Assembly: GCA_019054805.1 (NCBI GenBank)
Contig: JAHQIY010000007.1
Coordinates: 5,461,501 to 5,525,500, forward strand
Direction: 5' to 3'
Source of the DNA: Brachionus manjavacas
Taxonomy: Eukaryota > Rotifera > Eurotatoria > Ploima > Brachionidae
DNA: 64,000 nt
Of this stretch, positions 24,386-36,493 are shown piece after piece; position 1 is the stretch's first letter; each line of letters opens with the position of its first letter. The translations under genes were made by a program, and so were the position numbers. The notes beneath the pieces were generated by a model. That model was not told where the DNA came from and did no database searches. It worked only from the letters and a program-made list of their open reading frames with translations.

Positions 24386-27300
24386 TTGTTTTTTTTTTTG
24401 TACCCATTTTTCTAAAATATTTTTTATATGTTGAATATTTCAGGCAATTGATTCATTTATTTACAGCAATTTTTGTATATTTTTTATTTTTATTTTTTTA
24501 TTTTTAAAAAAAAAAAGAATTTTTTAGTTGTTTTTCATTTAGACCGTTTTTATTTTTTTTAATATTCCAATTTATATTTATTGATATTTTATTGAGTAAA
24601 ATTTATTTATTAATAAACATTAAGAATTATTCGAAAATACTTACTCAGTTGGCATAGTAACGATATTTTAGAGAATATTTAATTTTTTTTCTTTTTATAT
24701 TTGTTGGATTCTTTGTTTAAGGTTCTAGCTCAATTTTCTGTACTGGATGCCTTTTTAATATGACATTAATAGTTAAACGTTAACATCATATTTATCAATT
24801 TGTAAAGAAATTCAAAACATTTGATTTTTTTTTTATTAATTTTTTACTAAATAAATGATGTGTTAATCAATCTTATAAAAAAAGAGCCTGTTGATTAACC
24901 TTGAAAATTATTTATTCCTAGATGGCTTGCTTATCATTCTTATCAAATTGAATGAGCGTTTCGAAGAGCTTTTATTCTGAAATGGGTGACATGTGTTATT
25001 AATTAAGTGAGCGTGCTCCATTTGCATTCTCATTTGTGCAGTTCGTGATACTCACATTTAAGGTGGGCAGCATACTTCAGGAGTGCGCTTTAATCAATCC
25101 GAATACATCCATAAGAATCAGAAAATAATCTAAGAGGCATTTGATCAAACACTGTCATCAAAATTTAAATCAAGAAATTTCATTTTAAAAAAAGGTAAGT
25201 AGTTACACATTGGAATTGTTTTCATTTATCCCAGTAAATTTAATATTTACAAAAAAAGTTAATGATTAAACATCAAATGATTGTCTATTTGATAAGTTAT
25301 GAGTGTTGCAAGAAATTTATTTAAAAAAAAGGTTAGTAGTTACACATTGGAATTGTTTTCATTTACCACAGCAAAATAAATATAAAAAAATTATAGTTTT
25401 GTGTTTAAAAATTAAAAAAATATCAAATGATTGTCTATTTGGTTAGTGTAAAAGTGATGAGTGTTGCAAGAAATTATTTTATTAAATAAAGATTAAGTTA
25501 AACGAGTTTGTGTTTGTTCAAGCCATGGAAGCCCAGCAAGTCGAATGTTTGAGCATCGAAAATAAAATCAAATAAATGCTCAAATATTAAACTAAGGGAT
25601 CACGTAGGCTGTGAAAAGTTATTGTTGCAGTTTTATCAACAAAAATAAACATTGTGTATTCTAGGTCGGTAATCGCAGAATATATCACTGTGTTTATTAT
25701 TTTAATATTTGAAAATACAAAAATTGTTGTTTTTTCAAGTAGATAGATAAGCAAATTGGAGGACTGAGCTCCTAAAGTTTGGAATTGGTTTTAATTAAAA
25801 TCGAACACAAGTCAAACATGTTTGCTTCGATCTGTTTTTGTTTTTTCAAGAGAATCTTCGAAGAGGATCATTTAAGAGCTATTGGAACAAGATTAGATAT
25901 TATCTTAGAATAGGTAACAAGATTTGAATTGATGACATTTAACTCTCTAAATGTCAAGCAAATAAAATAGAATAAAAATCTATTTTTTTATTCTTTCAAA
26001 TACTAATTTGAATGACTGGCTCATTTGATTCGAGTTCTAAATCGTGAATTTTTTTCGAGCGATTTCAGGACACGTTCAAATGAGGCGAGTCGCCTGGAAA
26101 TCAGATCGCGAGGAACCTTTGGCCTAGGCGGCTTTTAGAGCTCGCAAAGTGCTCTCAAACTGGATTAATCTCAAACAGAGAGAAAAACAAAATTGCTGAA
26201 CTTATCTTTAGAGTTCGATTTAATTGGCATAAATTCTAGGCTCTAAAATTACTTCTGCTATTTCAGCTACCTCGTTCTGTGTGTGTGTGTGTTTATGTTT
26301 TAATTAATTGAAATTATTTCGAGTGCCGGCATCGTTTATTGCAATCTGAGCGAGAGATTGAATATTTCAAGTATTTTTGTTGTTGTACAGAAATCTGACT
26401 CGGCAAAAATATTCTCTAATTAGGCAAGAAATAATTTGAAACACGTTCAATAACATCAATTTAAACTCATGATTTAGCTATCTTCAAATATACTCCAATT
26501 CCGATACTTTAGACCTGAAATTCAACACTCCTAAATCCGATTCGTGATCATTTGGCACTTTATTGGAGCCGAGATCAAGTTTAACCATATCAATTGAATA
26601 ACTAGTCAACAAATAAACTAGATTTAAGTATTTCTCTCTCTTCATTTTTTATGTTTTTTTGAATAAAATTTTTCTAAAAAAAAATCTCATTTTTATCAAT
26701 GCAAAAGCTATTTAAAAAATTAAAATTAATCTTAATTATTTTAAAAATAATCACGACAATTAATTTTGTTCAGCTTAGTGATAAAACATTCTCAACTGAA
26801 GATACTACTGGGAAACCAGTGCTTATTCTTAAAATTATTTGGACTTATTTTTTAATTTTTTGACTAAAAAAAATTATTTGGAAGAACCCAAATTATGAAT
26901 GGCAAAAAGCCTTTGTTTAAAAATTTAAATAATCGAATAGAGAATTCATACTCAAAATACTTCAACTATTAAAATGAAAAACATGAAAAAAGATGCTAAA
27001 GATGATTTAAAGAAATAAATTGATTAAATATTTGCTTGACTTCAATTAGTTTATCTGTCTTGATAGATGAAAAGTATGAGCATTGAGATACCTCTCACTT
27101 CAAAAGAAAAATTTCCACTTTTATTTTAATTCAAAATCTAAACTCAAATAGAATAATTAATAACATCATAGGTTTTTTATTTATTTGTTTCTCATGAGCT
27201 TGAAAATGTATATTTTATTTATTTTTAAAATTTTAATCAAAGCAATATTTTTATCTAATGTTGGAATGAATCTTAGAACCAAAAACTCGATTTTTAAATA

Positions 27301-27939
27301 TTAAATTTTATCTTTAAAAAAAAAAATTATAAAAACTAATAAAAAAAAAAATTTCAATCCTAGAACCGAATACTTGATTCAGTGAAAAAAATTTAAAACT
27401 TTCCATGAAAAAAAATCTATCTGGGATAGCCAAAAGGTAGCTTGTTTGAATAGATAATTTGTGTAAATTAAAAATTGCCTCGAGCTCATTCAAATCAAAT
27501 TAGAGACTAGTCAAATCCAATTAAAATAAAAGTGCAAGTTGTGATCTAAAATTCAAATTCAATTTGTCGATTTGAACATATTTCTACGGGCACTAATGAT
27601 CCGTAATTAAATGTCTTGTACCATAAAATTATCGATGCCCAATTATCTTAGAAAAAGCCAATCGAACATTTGTTCTAGTCTATCTCAAGGCCCCAGTAAC
27701 TAGATAAGTCCTTATCAAGATGCTCGCTTGTCATAAAAACAACTAGACCAGCAAATCTGCATGGCACTGATAAAACCCGATAGTTCCGTCACGTCTCTTT
27801 TCTACCACCTGCTCTTTGTCCAGTCTCATAGCCAATTAAACAAAAAAAGCTTATAATAAAGTTTATTTGTACAGGTAGCAAACAAAAAAATAAAACTAAG
27901 GTAAAAGTAAATAATCTTAGAAGCAATAAAAAAATCCAA
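24386..27939. other. Spacer between the two convergent LIM-homeobox genes
   Basis: 3.5 kb holding both 3' UTRs (AATAAA-like signals near 24610) and no gene I can support. It contains a two-copy tandem duplication at about 25171-25470, a (TG)n run at 26279-26292 and a comparatively GC-rich patch near 26080-26160. Enhancers are plausible here but unproven. Confidence 0.5.
25171..25470. repeat. Two-copy tandem duplication, period about 138-158 bp
   Basis: Each unit starts GCAAGAAATTT or CAAGAAATTTC, then carries AGTAGTTACACATTGGAATT, later ATCAAATGATTGTCTATTTG and GAGTGTTGCAAGAAAT. Unit 1 begins about 25171, unit 2 about 25309, and a partial third start appears at 25467. The second unit is lengthened by an AT-rich insert. 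Confidence 0.8.
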
Positions 27940-29488
27940 TTAAAAACAATTATAAAAATCGAATATTGATTGCTGATTAAAATATTGAGTTTGTTCACTG
28001 GGCGCATTCGAATAATTCTCATCCACACTCTTGCTATTGCTCTCGTTCAACTCGTCGTCCATGTCGTACTCCAAATTTTCGTCCTCATTGCTCTCTTGGT
28101 CCTCGTCGCCATAGCTCGCGTCCTCTATCTGCTTCGAGTCAGCTTCATTGTGCCCCGGCCTCGGAACAATGCCTGCAAACATCGCGTACTGACCCGTCGA
28201 CGATTTTCTCTGCTTAGCGCGCGAATTTTGAAACCATACCTTTTTTAAAAAAAAATTTTTTTTTATAATTTTTTTTCCGAAAACTAGTTTAGACTGATGT
28301 AGAAATTTTTATTAAATTTTTTTATTTAAAACCTTATTTCTTTTGTTGTAATAAAAAATTCTTATAAATTTAAGATTTTTTTTCCTTCTCAAATCAACCC
28401 TTTTAAATTAGTTTAAAAATAAAAAAATTTTTAAATTTTTTTTCCGAAAACTATTTTAGACTGGTGTAAAAATTTTTATTAAATTTTTCACAATAAACCT
28501 TTTTCCTTTATAATAAAAAATTCTTTTAAATTCAAGAATCTAAAATTAAACCTTTAAAATTAGTTAAAAAATTTTTTTATTCATCTTTTTTTATAATTAA
28601 GAATTTTTCTAAATTAGTAAAAAAAAAATTTTAATTTTTTCTCCCGAAAACTCTTCTAAACTGATGTAAAAATTTTTATTGTAAATTTCTGTTGTTTTTA
28701 TAAAAAATTATTTTGAAATTGATAAAAAAAATTTTTCTTCTCAAATCACTCTTTTAAATAAGGTTTTAAAAAAAAATTTTGCCAAAAAAGCCTTGTAGAC
28801 TTACTTGCAAAACACGCTTTTGCAGACCAGTTCGCTCACTCAATTCCTTCAAGTCTTTTGAATCCGGATTTTGATTTATTTGAAAGTGAGCTTTCATAAT
28901 TCTCAATTGCTGATGCTTGAACGATGTTCTGAGTCGTTTTTTGCGCGTCGAGCCACTCGCACTTGTTTTCGCACCACTCGAAGCACTTCGGTTGTCGAGA
29001 GGCTTTAGCTGCGGATTAAGCGACATCGGGCTCGAGTCGACAGACGACGAGCTGAACGATTGATCGTAGCGGAACGGGTCGGCATTGTTGTTCAAGTCGG
29101 CGCAGGGCTCCTCGCGGCCCAGGTAGTGCTGGCTGCAGTAGACGGCCTCGTTGATGATGGCGTGCTTGGCGCCCGGCTCGATTTGGCGCCGGCACCGCGA
29201 ACACTTGAAGCAGCTGAAGTGGTAGAGTTGGTGCGAGTTGGGCCTGATCACGTAGTCGTTGGCCATGAGCGGCGCCCTGCAGCCCGCGCAGCTCGTCTCC
29301 GACTCATAGTGATCCGCGCAAAAAAACCTGCCTCTTCTCACAAAACACTTGGACTGCATCTCCAGCTTCTGCAAACACACCGAACATTTCAAGCATTCCA
29401 AGTGAATGGTAAACTTGCCGCCCACAGTCAAAAAGTACATGTCCACAATTTGCCCGGAACAAATCCAACAAATATTTTGTATGCCCAT
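27940..29488 (-). CDS. Lhx2/9-like (apterous-like): LIM-homeobox transcription factor, Lhx2/9-apterous group (copy B)
   Basis: Two exons on the minus strand, 29488-28805 and 28239-27940, sum to 984 nt and 327 residues. LIM1 (about 7-59) and LIM2 (about 67-122) are followed by a short serine-rich linker, the homeodomain (about 182-241) and an acidic tail. The homeodomain begins RKKRLRTSFKHQQLRIMKAH and, after the intron, ends VWFQNSRAKQRK, clearly the Lhx2/9-apterous type though more diverged than copy A; its LIM2 is also atypical (IEPGAKHAIINEAVYC). The intron falls exactly between Q46 and V47 of the homeodomain, a site used in many homeobox genes, whereas copy A is uninterrupted there. The ATG at 29488 sits just before LIM1. 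The gene converges on copy A. Confidence 0.95.
28270..28790. repeat. Three-unit degenerate tandem repeat filling the homeobox intron
   Basis: CCGAAAACT followed by a TAGACTG or TAAACTG core and TGTAAAAATTTTTATT occurs at 28277, 28444 and 28644 (spacings 167 and 200 bases), each followed by similar AT-rich text ending near TTCTCAAATCA. The units make up nearly the whole 565-bp intron of LIM-homeobox copy B. Confidence 0.8.
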
Positions 29489-32400
29489 TTTTCCCCCTTT
29501 TTTGTTGTTGTTGTTGATTAAAAATTTTTTTTTTTTTTCCCTAAAAAAATAACTAATCTAAACAATAAAATGAGAAAGAGAAAAAATAATTTTTTTCTTA
29601 TATTTTATTTTTAGAGAATATTTTATTGGCCGATGTGAAGTGAAAAGTATGAAATATTTTTTGTTTTTTGTTCGAGCTCAGTGCGAGTCGAACAATTCGC
29701 CTAGTGCAAAACACAGGACTTATCTGTTGTGCTGATTAGGAAACATGTGGCCATGCGGTATTGAATTACTTGGTGACGTTTGTGTCATTAGAATCATTTA
29801 GCATGTGTGCCCAGCAATTCGGCCAGTTCCCCAGCGAGACACACTCGCTCATATCCGCTGATACAAATCTATCTAGATCTAAATTGTATAATAGAGTAGT
29901 CACGAGATTTACTCTTTCCATCATAAGCCCATTATCTTCGATTAGAATCAGTTTTTGTTTTAGTTTGAGCTTAATTGGAATAAATTGCGATGAGAATGAT
30001 GAAAATCTCTTAAATAAACTGTTGAAGATTATTTGGTGTTAGAACACGAAAAGTGACTGGTCGTGGTGGAAAAGCTAGTTATCTGTGCAGCTACCTGGCG
30101 AGGAGGCGAGGCGGCGCTCGTCTCATTTAATCAAGAGCTCTTGAACGCCAAACAAAACGAGGAAAATCTAATTAATAGAGTTAATTAAAAGAAGCAAGAA
30201 ACGCATTGAAAAGTAGCCGCCAGGTCGGATCAGTTTCTGCTCGGACCACTCGAGCCTCACTTAAGCAACAAAGACTCCATGATCAAAATAATTATTAGCT
30301 AACTTAATTTAATCGTGTGCCTGCTCAAGAGAATTTGCTTTATGTTGCTTCCGAACTCTGGCTTAATGTTAGCTTAACAGCAGGATGGCTCGACTAGGCT
30401 CATTATTTCAACAAGTACTTAAATGCCGCATCAAAAATAGATAAATAAAAGTCATAGTTTTTTTTTTTTTAATTAGGATCTGTGTTTTTTTTGCCAGGCT
30501 GTGAAACAAAATTTTACTTTGGAAATTTTATTTTAAGGTTAGGACCAGAGATGGCCTGGACGAAAACATCCAACGTAAAAAAATTAGAAGAAGAAGATTT
30601 TTATTTTAGATTAAGTTGAAATTTTTTTTTTTAAATCTTATTTAACACTGGACCTCTAAATTTAACTTAAAAAAAATCTCTTGATAAATTTTGATAATTT
30701 TTATTTATTTGTTTATTTCATTTTGCGCCAATTCTGGCGATTTATTAATATTAAAAAAATGTTAAATTAAAATGTAAGACAAAAATAATGATACAAATTA
30801 GAAATAAAAACGAAATAAAGATAATAATTTTTATTTAATCTTGTAAATTTTAGTCAAATGAACAAACTTAATGTGGTCACGATTTAAGATGATTGCAAAT
30901 TAACACCGGTCATTTCGGGAGTTTAAAAGTGATAGAGTCTGTGTAAAGAAAAGTCACAAAACTGGAATTAAAAAAAATCTTTTGATTACTAGATAGATTA
31001 AAATAATTAGCAAGTGTTTTAATTTCACAAAATTCCTGTTTGATTGATTTTTTTTATAAACTTAAATTTAAATTTTTTTAAAAATTAATTCTCATTCTAT
31101 TTTTATATTGAGCTGAAAATTTTCAAAAATGAGGGCCAAAAAGAGGAACCCTTGACGCTCGAAACTGCTCAAACAGGAGTTATTTTTCCAAAAAAAATCA
31201 GACAAGAAGATTAAAATGTGATTTAACTTAAATTTTTATGATAGACAATCCACTTGACAAAATTAATTTGCTTGGATCAATACTCTTCAAAAGTAAAAAT
31301 GAACCTGTATTTTGTCCTTCTCCTAGACACCTTGAGTTTGGAATGGAGGAACAACTGGAACTTTTTAACCAAAGAGTAGTCAATTGAATTTGTGAATTTT
31401 TCATACATTTTATGCAAAATTTGTTTTTTTTTTCCGAGAAAATTTTTGATAATATTTTGTATCCAAATGGAAACTAGGGGAGGTCGCTCATCTTCTTTTC
31501 CCGTACTTCCGTATCTAAATTGCAATTATTACCCATTAAGACCGGTCCTTCTTTTTTATAATTTCATCACATATTAACTTATTTATTTACTATTTATTAG
31601 TATTAAACCCTCCAGTCTAGATTTTTATTTTTTAGAAGTAGCAAAATATTTTTTTAACATAACATAGAGATCTATTGTTTTTAAAAAATTGAATTTTAGA
31701 TTTAAAAAAATGAACATATTTTTTCTTGCTGAAATTCCCAAGATAAGTTATCTTGATATTAACAGCAGGCTCATTTTAAAATCTAGTATCTCGCTAAAAA
31801 ACAAATCTTATGTAATGAGGAAGAAAAAGAAGCTTAAGACATCATAAGGCTAGTGAAATATTTAATTTTTTATTTCAAAGAACACGATTTATATTTTTAT
31901 TTAAAATTTAAAATTTCTTTTTTTAGAATATGGTTTTAACGAATATATTTATTTATTTCATATAATAAATAATAATCAACTGTTATTTGAACAAAAAAAT
32001 TCACTACGGACAAAACTGAACCTTTCTTGTCAACAAAAAGGATAAAAATCAAAATAGGCAAATAAATTAATTAAATAAATAGTGAAAAAAATTATCATTG
32101 AGTACACATATTTAAATTTTTTTTTATTAAAATAATAGTTAGGGGAGGATCCCGGGCAGTTTGAAGTTCTAGATTTTAAATTTATCTTTTTAATTGTTTA
32201 AATGTGACGAGCTAAAGCTATTTGAGATTCAAAAAAAAAATTAAATCTAAAAAAGTTAAAAATTAAGCAAAATTATCTTTATTTGTTGGACTATTGCTTT
32301 ATAATTTATTAATTCTACAATTAAAAATAAAAATAATACTTCTTGATCTAATCCGATTTTAAAATAAACAATTTTTTTGTTTAGAAAAAAAGTGTTCAGA

Positions 32401-33949
32401 ATTTGGCAGTGCAATTTCCTAATTATTTACAACATTTAATGATTCAGACTTAATTACTTTGATTTTTACATTTAAATCAATATTGAATTTATTGAATTAA
32501 AACAAGATTTTGTTTATTCAAATAGCTGCTATAAAAAAAAAGCTAATTCTTAACTAAAAATGACTTGAAGACGGAAAGCTCGATAATTTCCTGATAGCTC
32601 CTAACTAAATTTAAAATGAAATGTAAAATAAAACTGAACGTGATTATTTTGAACTTTTTTAACCAACAAAACATTTAGCTATTTTATATGTTTTCAACAA
32701 GATTTTATGGTTGATAAACTAAAAAACAAATAAAAAAATATTTTTTTTTAATTTGAAAGACTATGATAAACATTTGCATTAAAAATTTTATATTAAATTT
32801 AATAAAAAAAAAAACAAAATCTGGATTTAATTTATCTTTTTCATTATAGAAAAATTATGAAATTATTGTTCTTAAAAAAATGCCAAATTTTTTTTAAATT
32901 AAAAGTTTATAATTTTCTTTTTGAAATTTAAAGATTCAATTATCTTCCTGATTTCTCAATGCGACAGAAACAGATAAAAATTAAAAAAAAAAGAATTTTT
33001 ATTATTTAATTTGTGAAGCTAAAAATATGCAGTAAAAACTTTAAATTAAGCACTCTTTTAAGGTAAAACGCCAATGTTAGCTCTGAATTATGATAAATAT
33101 CTAACAAAAGATCATGTTTCAAAATTTTTTGAATTTTTAAAAGCAGCATATAAGATCTTCTAGGAATAATTCTCATTTATTTGGATTTCTGAGCCATAAT
33201 CTTTAAATTAGAAAAAAAATATGTAAAAATTTCTACCGACTTGGTACCTCAGGGACATTGATAACCTATTGAATTGAAAAAAAAATCACAATTTAAAACT
33301 AAATTTATGTTGAAAAATATTAACTTTTAAAAATTGATATTTTGATATTTAGATATTTTTGACACTAGACTTAACATTGCCAGTATTCGACTAAATCTGG
33401 ACTGTTAATGTTCCGCGAAATCAAATTTCGCAAAAAAATCGCAATTTTAGGACTAGTTAATAAAACTAGATAGGTGAGCACATATTAAATATATCAATTT
33501 TAGGATATATTTTTTTCATATTAAATTTCAATTTTTTTATTCTATTTTGTTTACATTTGAGACTCAATGTAAATTTCCGGATATCTCATTTTTATTATTT
33601 TTAATATTAGTCAACTTGAAATTAACTTTACATATCGGATTGCATGTTTGCAAAGTCTTAAGCCACAATTAGCCAGTTATCTAATTAATTTTGCATCCCG
33701 GAAATGAGCCACGGTCCCTTGACGAGCCGAGTTTATTTAATTCAATATCGAAAGGTATTGTGTTTAAATGGCTCATTAATTCACTGCCTTTAGTCCTCAG
33801 ATCCTAATGAGACAATTTGTTTGATTTTCCGCTATTAATTCAAAAATCTTTATATTGATCTCGGGAGAAATATTTGATCAATTTTTAAGCGCCTAATTTG
33901 GCCGTAGTTTAATTTGAATTGAGAAAAAATAATATTTTTAATTAAAGAA
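29489..33949. other. Upstream region of LIM-homeobox copy B and AT-rich spacer
   Basis: 4.5 kb without a gene I can support. The part nearest the gene (29.6-30.4 kb) is more complex and includes a GC-richer stretch (CGAGGAGGCGAGGCGGCGC near 30100) and clustered TAATTA sites at about 30168-30188, as expected for a promoter/enhancer zone. The remainder is AT-rich; a 260-bp stretch around 31270-31580 is open on both strands but looks non-coding. Confidence 0.45.
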
Positions 33950-34270
33950 ATGTTTATTAGTCACTTAATTTTGTTTGCTTGTTTGCATAGCTCGTCAGCA
34001 TTCGGCCCAATTAGTCAGACTGCAAGTGCCAAGGATTCCAAGTCAATGCTTTTGTTTGCACTAAAAATATTTTCTTGTTGCTTTGCTATTTTTGTAGCTG
34101 CGTCATGGTTGCTTTTTACTCAGCAAGGAAAAAATTGGAGGAATCGAACAATTGATGGCTTGGCAATTAAATTCGGCATCGGATCGAAAAAGTCGGCTAA
34201 TAAGAAAAAGAAAAAACATGTAGAAATCGAGATGCTGAATATGAAAAAAGAATCAATCTTAATTGATTAG
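33950..34270 (+). CDS. Small predicted membrane protein of unknown function
   Basis: A single-exon frame of 106 residues from the ATG at 33950. It begins with a hydrophobic stretch (MFISHLILFACLHSSSA, possible signal peptide), followed by a transmembrane segment (about residues 28-55, MLLFALKIFSCCFAIFVAA) and a strongly basic tail (KKSANKKKKKH). Composition is richer than the flanks. I recognise no family. The sequence TTTTTAATTAAAG just before the ATG could be a splice acceptor, so this may be a terminal exon or receive a spliced leader. Confidence 0.45.
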   Translation: MFISHLILFACLHSSSAFGPISQTASAKDSKSMLLFALKIFSCCFAIFVAASWLLFTQQGKNWRNRTIDGLAIKFGIGSKKSANKKKKKHVEIEMLNMKKESILID

Positions 34271-36493
34271 CTATTTTTAGTAATTTAAAAATTTTATTCA
34301 TTTCAATTAATTTAAGTTTATTTTTTAATCAAAACCAATTAGTCTAAATTTCAAATTCAAAAATAATTAAATAAATTTTTCTTGATTTTTCAATTATTTG
34401 TTTTTTTTCATTCAGGTATCGAAAATAAACATATTTAAAAATAACTTAATTAATATTTTTGGTCTCAAATGTTGCCCATTTTATGTATGATTGATTTGAA
34501 AAACAAGATAATCTGCTATTATGTATCTGATTTTTAATTAAAATTTCGTTAGATAACCATCAATATTTAATTGAGTTTTTATTGCGTTTTTATTAAAAAA
34601 ATAAAAATTACACTATTAGTAAAATAAGTGAAATATTTTTAAAATTTAGAATTTTATTTGAAAAACAAATCAAATTTTTTTCAAAATTTAATAAAAGTAT
34701 TAATAAATGTATAAGATAAATTATCAATTTTTAAAAATTGACATTTGTCAAAAGTTCAAAATTTATAAAAAAAAATTATCAATTAGATTCAAAGCCTTCA
34801 TTTTTCCAATTTTAAATTTATATTATTTTCACTTAAAATCAATTAAAAAATTAAATTTTTTAAAATTTTGACCAATAAAGAATATAATTAAACTTATTAA
34901 AATAAAAATTAAAAGATAAAAGTAAAAAATTTAAAACTCATTTCTTGTTCACAATGATTTCGCCATTTATTTTAAATATTAAAAAAAAAAATTTTCAAAT
35001 TTTTTTTATTAAAAATGAACCAATTTTTAATTTTTCAAAAATTTCTAAAAACATCAAATTTATTTGATAAAAAATAACAAAAATTCAAAAAAATTTAATT
35101 CTTTCATAAAATAATTCACATTTAGAATAATTTATCTCAACAGCAGTCTGATTAAATCTATTATAAAATGATGAAAGTATTTCAAAATTATTGCCCAAAA
35201 AAAATATCTTGAATATGTCGATCAAATCCCGTTCCAAACAAAAAGCTTTTCAGAAAGGCAATAACTAAAAAATATGCACCATTATACGTAGATGAAGCTG
35301 ATAAGCTAAGAGGCGTCAAAATCTGGAAAAAGCTTTACACATATTATGCTAGACCTCAGCTAATTGCAATTTAATGAAAAATTGTAATTTGCAATCTCAG
35401 TCTAGCGTCCATCCAGCCAGAAAGACATAAAATTGCCAGAAAAAGTACAATGCAGTGCCACGAAAGCCATACATGAGTTCATAATTATAAACTAGTTATT
35501 TAACAAGATGTGCTAGTTAATTATTAGGAGATAAGAAAAGTTAGTAGGCGAAGAAGAGAATATCAAAAAAATTGCATTCTTCACTTTTGAAGTACCAGGT
35601 GTAAAAAAATAAGATGATGTAATCCAAGGCGCAATTTGTTCAAAAATAGACTTGCTAAAATTTGGAACTGCCTACCAGACAATTTCATCAACTCAACTAC
35701 AGTGAACTCACTCAAGAACAATCTCCACAGGTGTAATGTTTACATTAGTACCCTTAAACCTGTCTATCCGATCTAGTGGTAAGATGAATTGGAGCAGCTA
35801 TTTGCGATCCTTGTTAACTTAAAAACTCATGGTTAAGTTAATCAATTTACCAGTGATTTCGCTAAAGATGTCGCATGATCAATTTCATGCCGCGGTTCTT
35901 CTTACTTCTTCTATAACTATGAACTGGGAGGAGAAGTTAAAGAGATGAAAATTATCTGGGGTCAAGCAGAAATAGACGTCAAAAACGCACAGGCCCAAAG
36001 TTAACTAAATAAGAAAAATATATTAGATTAACAATTAACTTAAAAACTGTTTTATTAATGAAAAAAATTTCTTAATGTTTTTATTTTTTTAAACAATACT
36101 AATGAAATAATTTATCTATGTGTGATGCGCTACCATAGGTTACCTCCTAGTAGACCACCTCCGCAAGCTAGTCTTGCTGTAGCTTATATATATTATTACT
36201 ATTATTAAATTAAAATCAATTAAATTTTTCTATAAATTAATATATATTTATTTTGCCAATTTTTATCAAAAAAATTCCATGAATTTTTCAATAAGGTATA
36301 ATATATTTAATTAAATTGTTCTGAAAATTTTCAATATTTTCCTATAGTGCCAATTGGTTTCGGGCTAAAAAAAATTTGAAATTTTTCTAAGGTCGATTTC
36401 TAGATCAATCGATTTGATTTTTTTTTAATTGAAATTATTAATTAACTCACTTTAAGAAACTTCTAATGATTTTTTTTCACAATAGTTTAAAAA
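34271..36493. other. AT-rich intergenic region with a LINE tail
   Basis: Extremely AT-rich from 34.3 to 35.2 kb with nothing recognisable. A more complex block follows at 35.2-36.2 kb that includes a LINE C-terminal and 3' fragment, then AT-rich DNA to the lectin gene. Confidence 0.5.
35600..36020 (+). mobile_element. LINE C-terminal fragment and 3' end
   Basis: The frame at about 35630-35770 reads RNLFKNRLAKIWNCLPDNF then INSTTVNSLKNNLHRC, the conserved tail of CR1/Jockey-type ORF2 proteins (R-x-x-x-x-W-N-x-L-P). It is followed by a stop and 3' UTR-like DNA. A second truncated copy of the same 3' end is on the minus strand at 13618-13675. Everything upstream of the RT C-terminus is missing or decayed. 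Confidence 0.75.

Noticed and set aside
29060-29521. A long plus-strand open frame opposite LIM-homeobox copy B
   Set aside because: It is the GC-rich antisense shadow of the LIM-coding exon; its predicted protein has no recognisable features.
31277-31577. Overlapping open frames on both strands that might be a gene
   Set aside because: Composition and wording look random, with no domain, splice logic or codon pattern. The length is within chance for this region.
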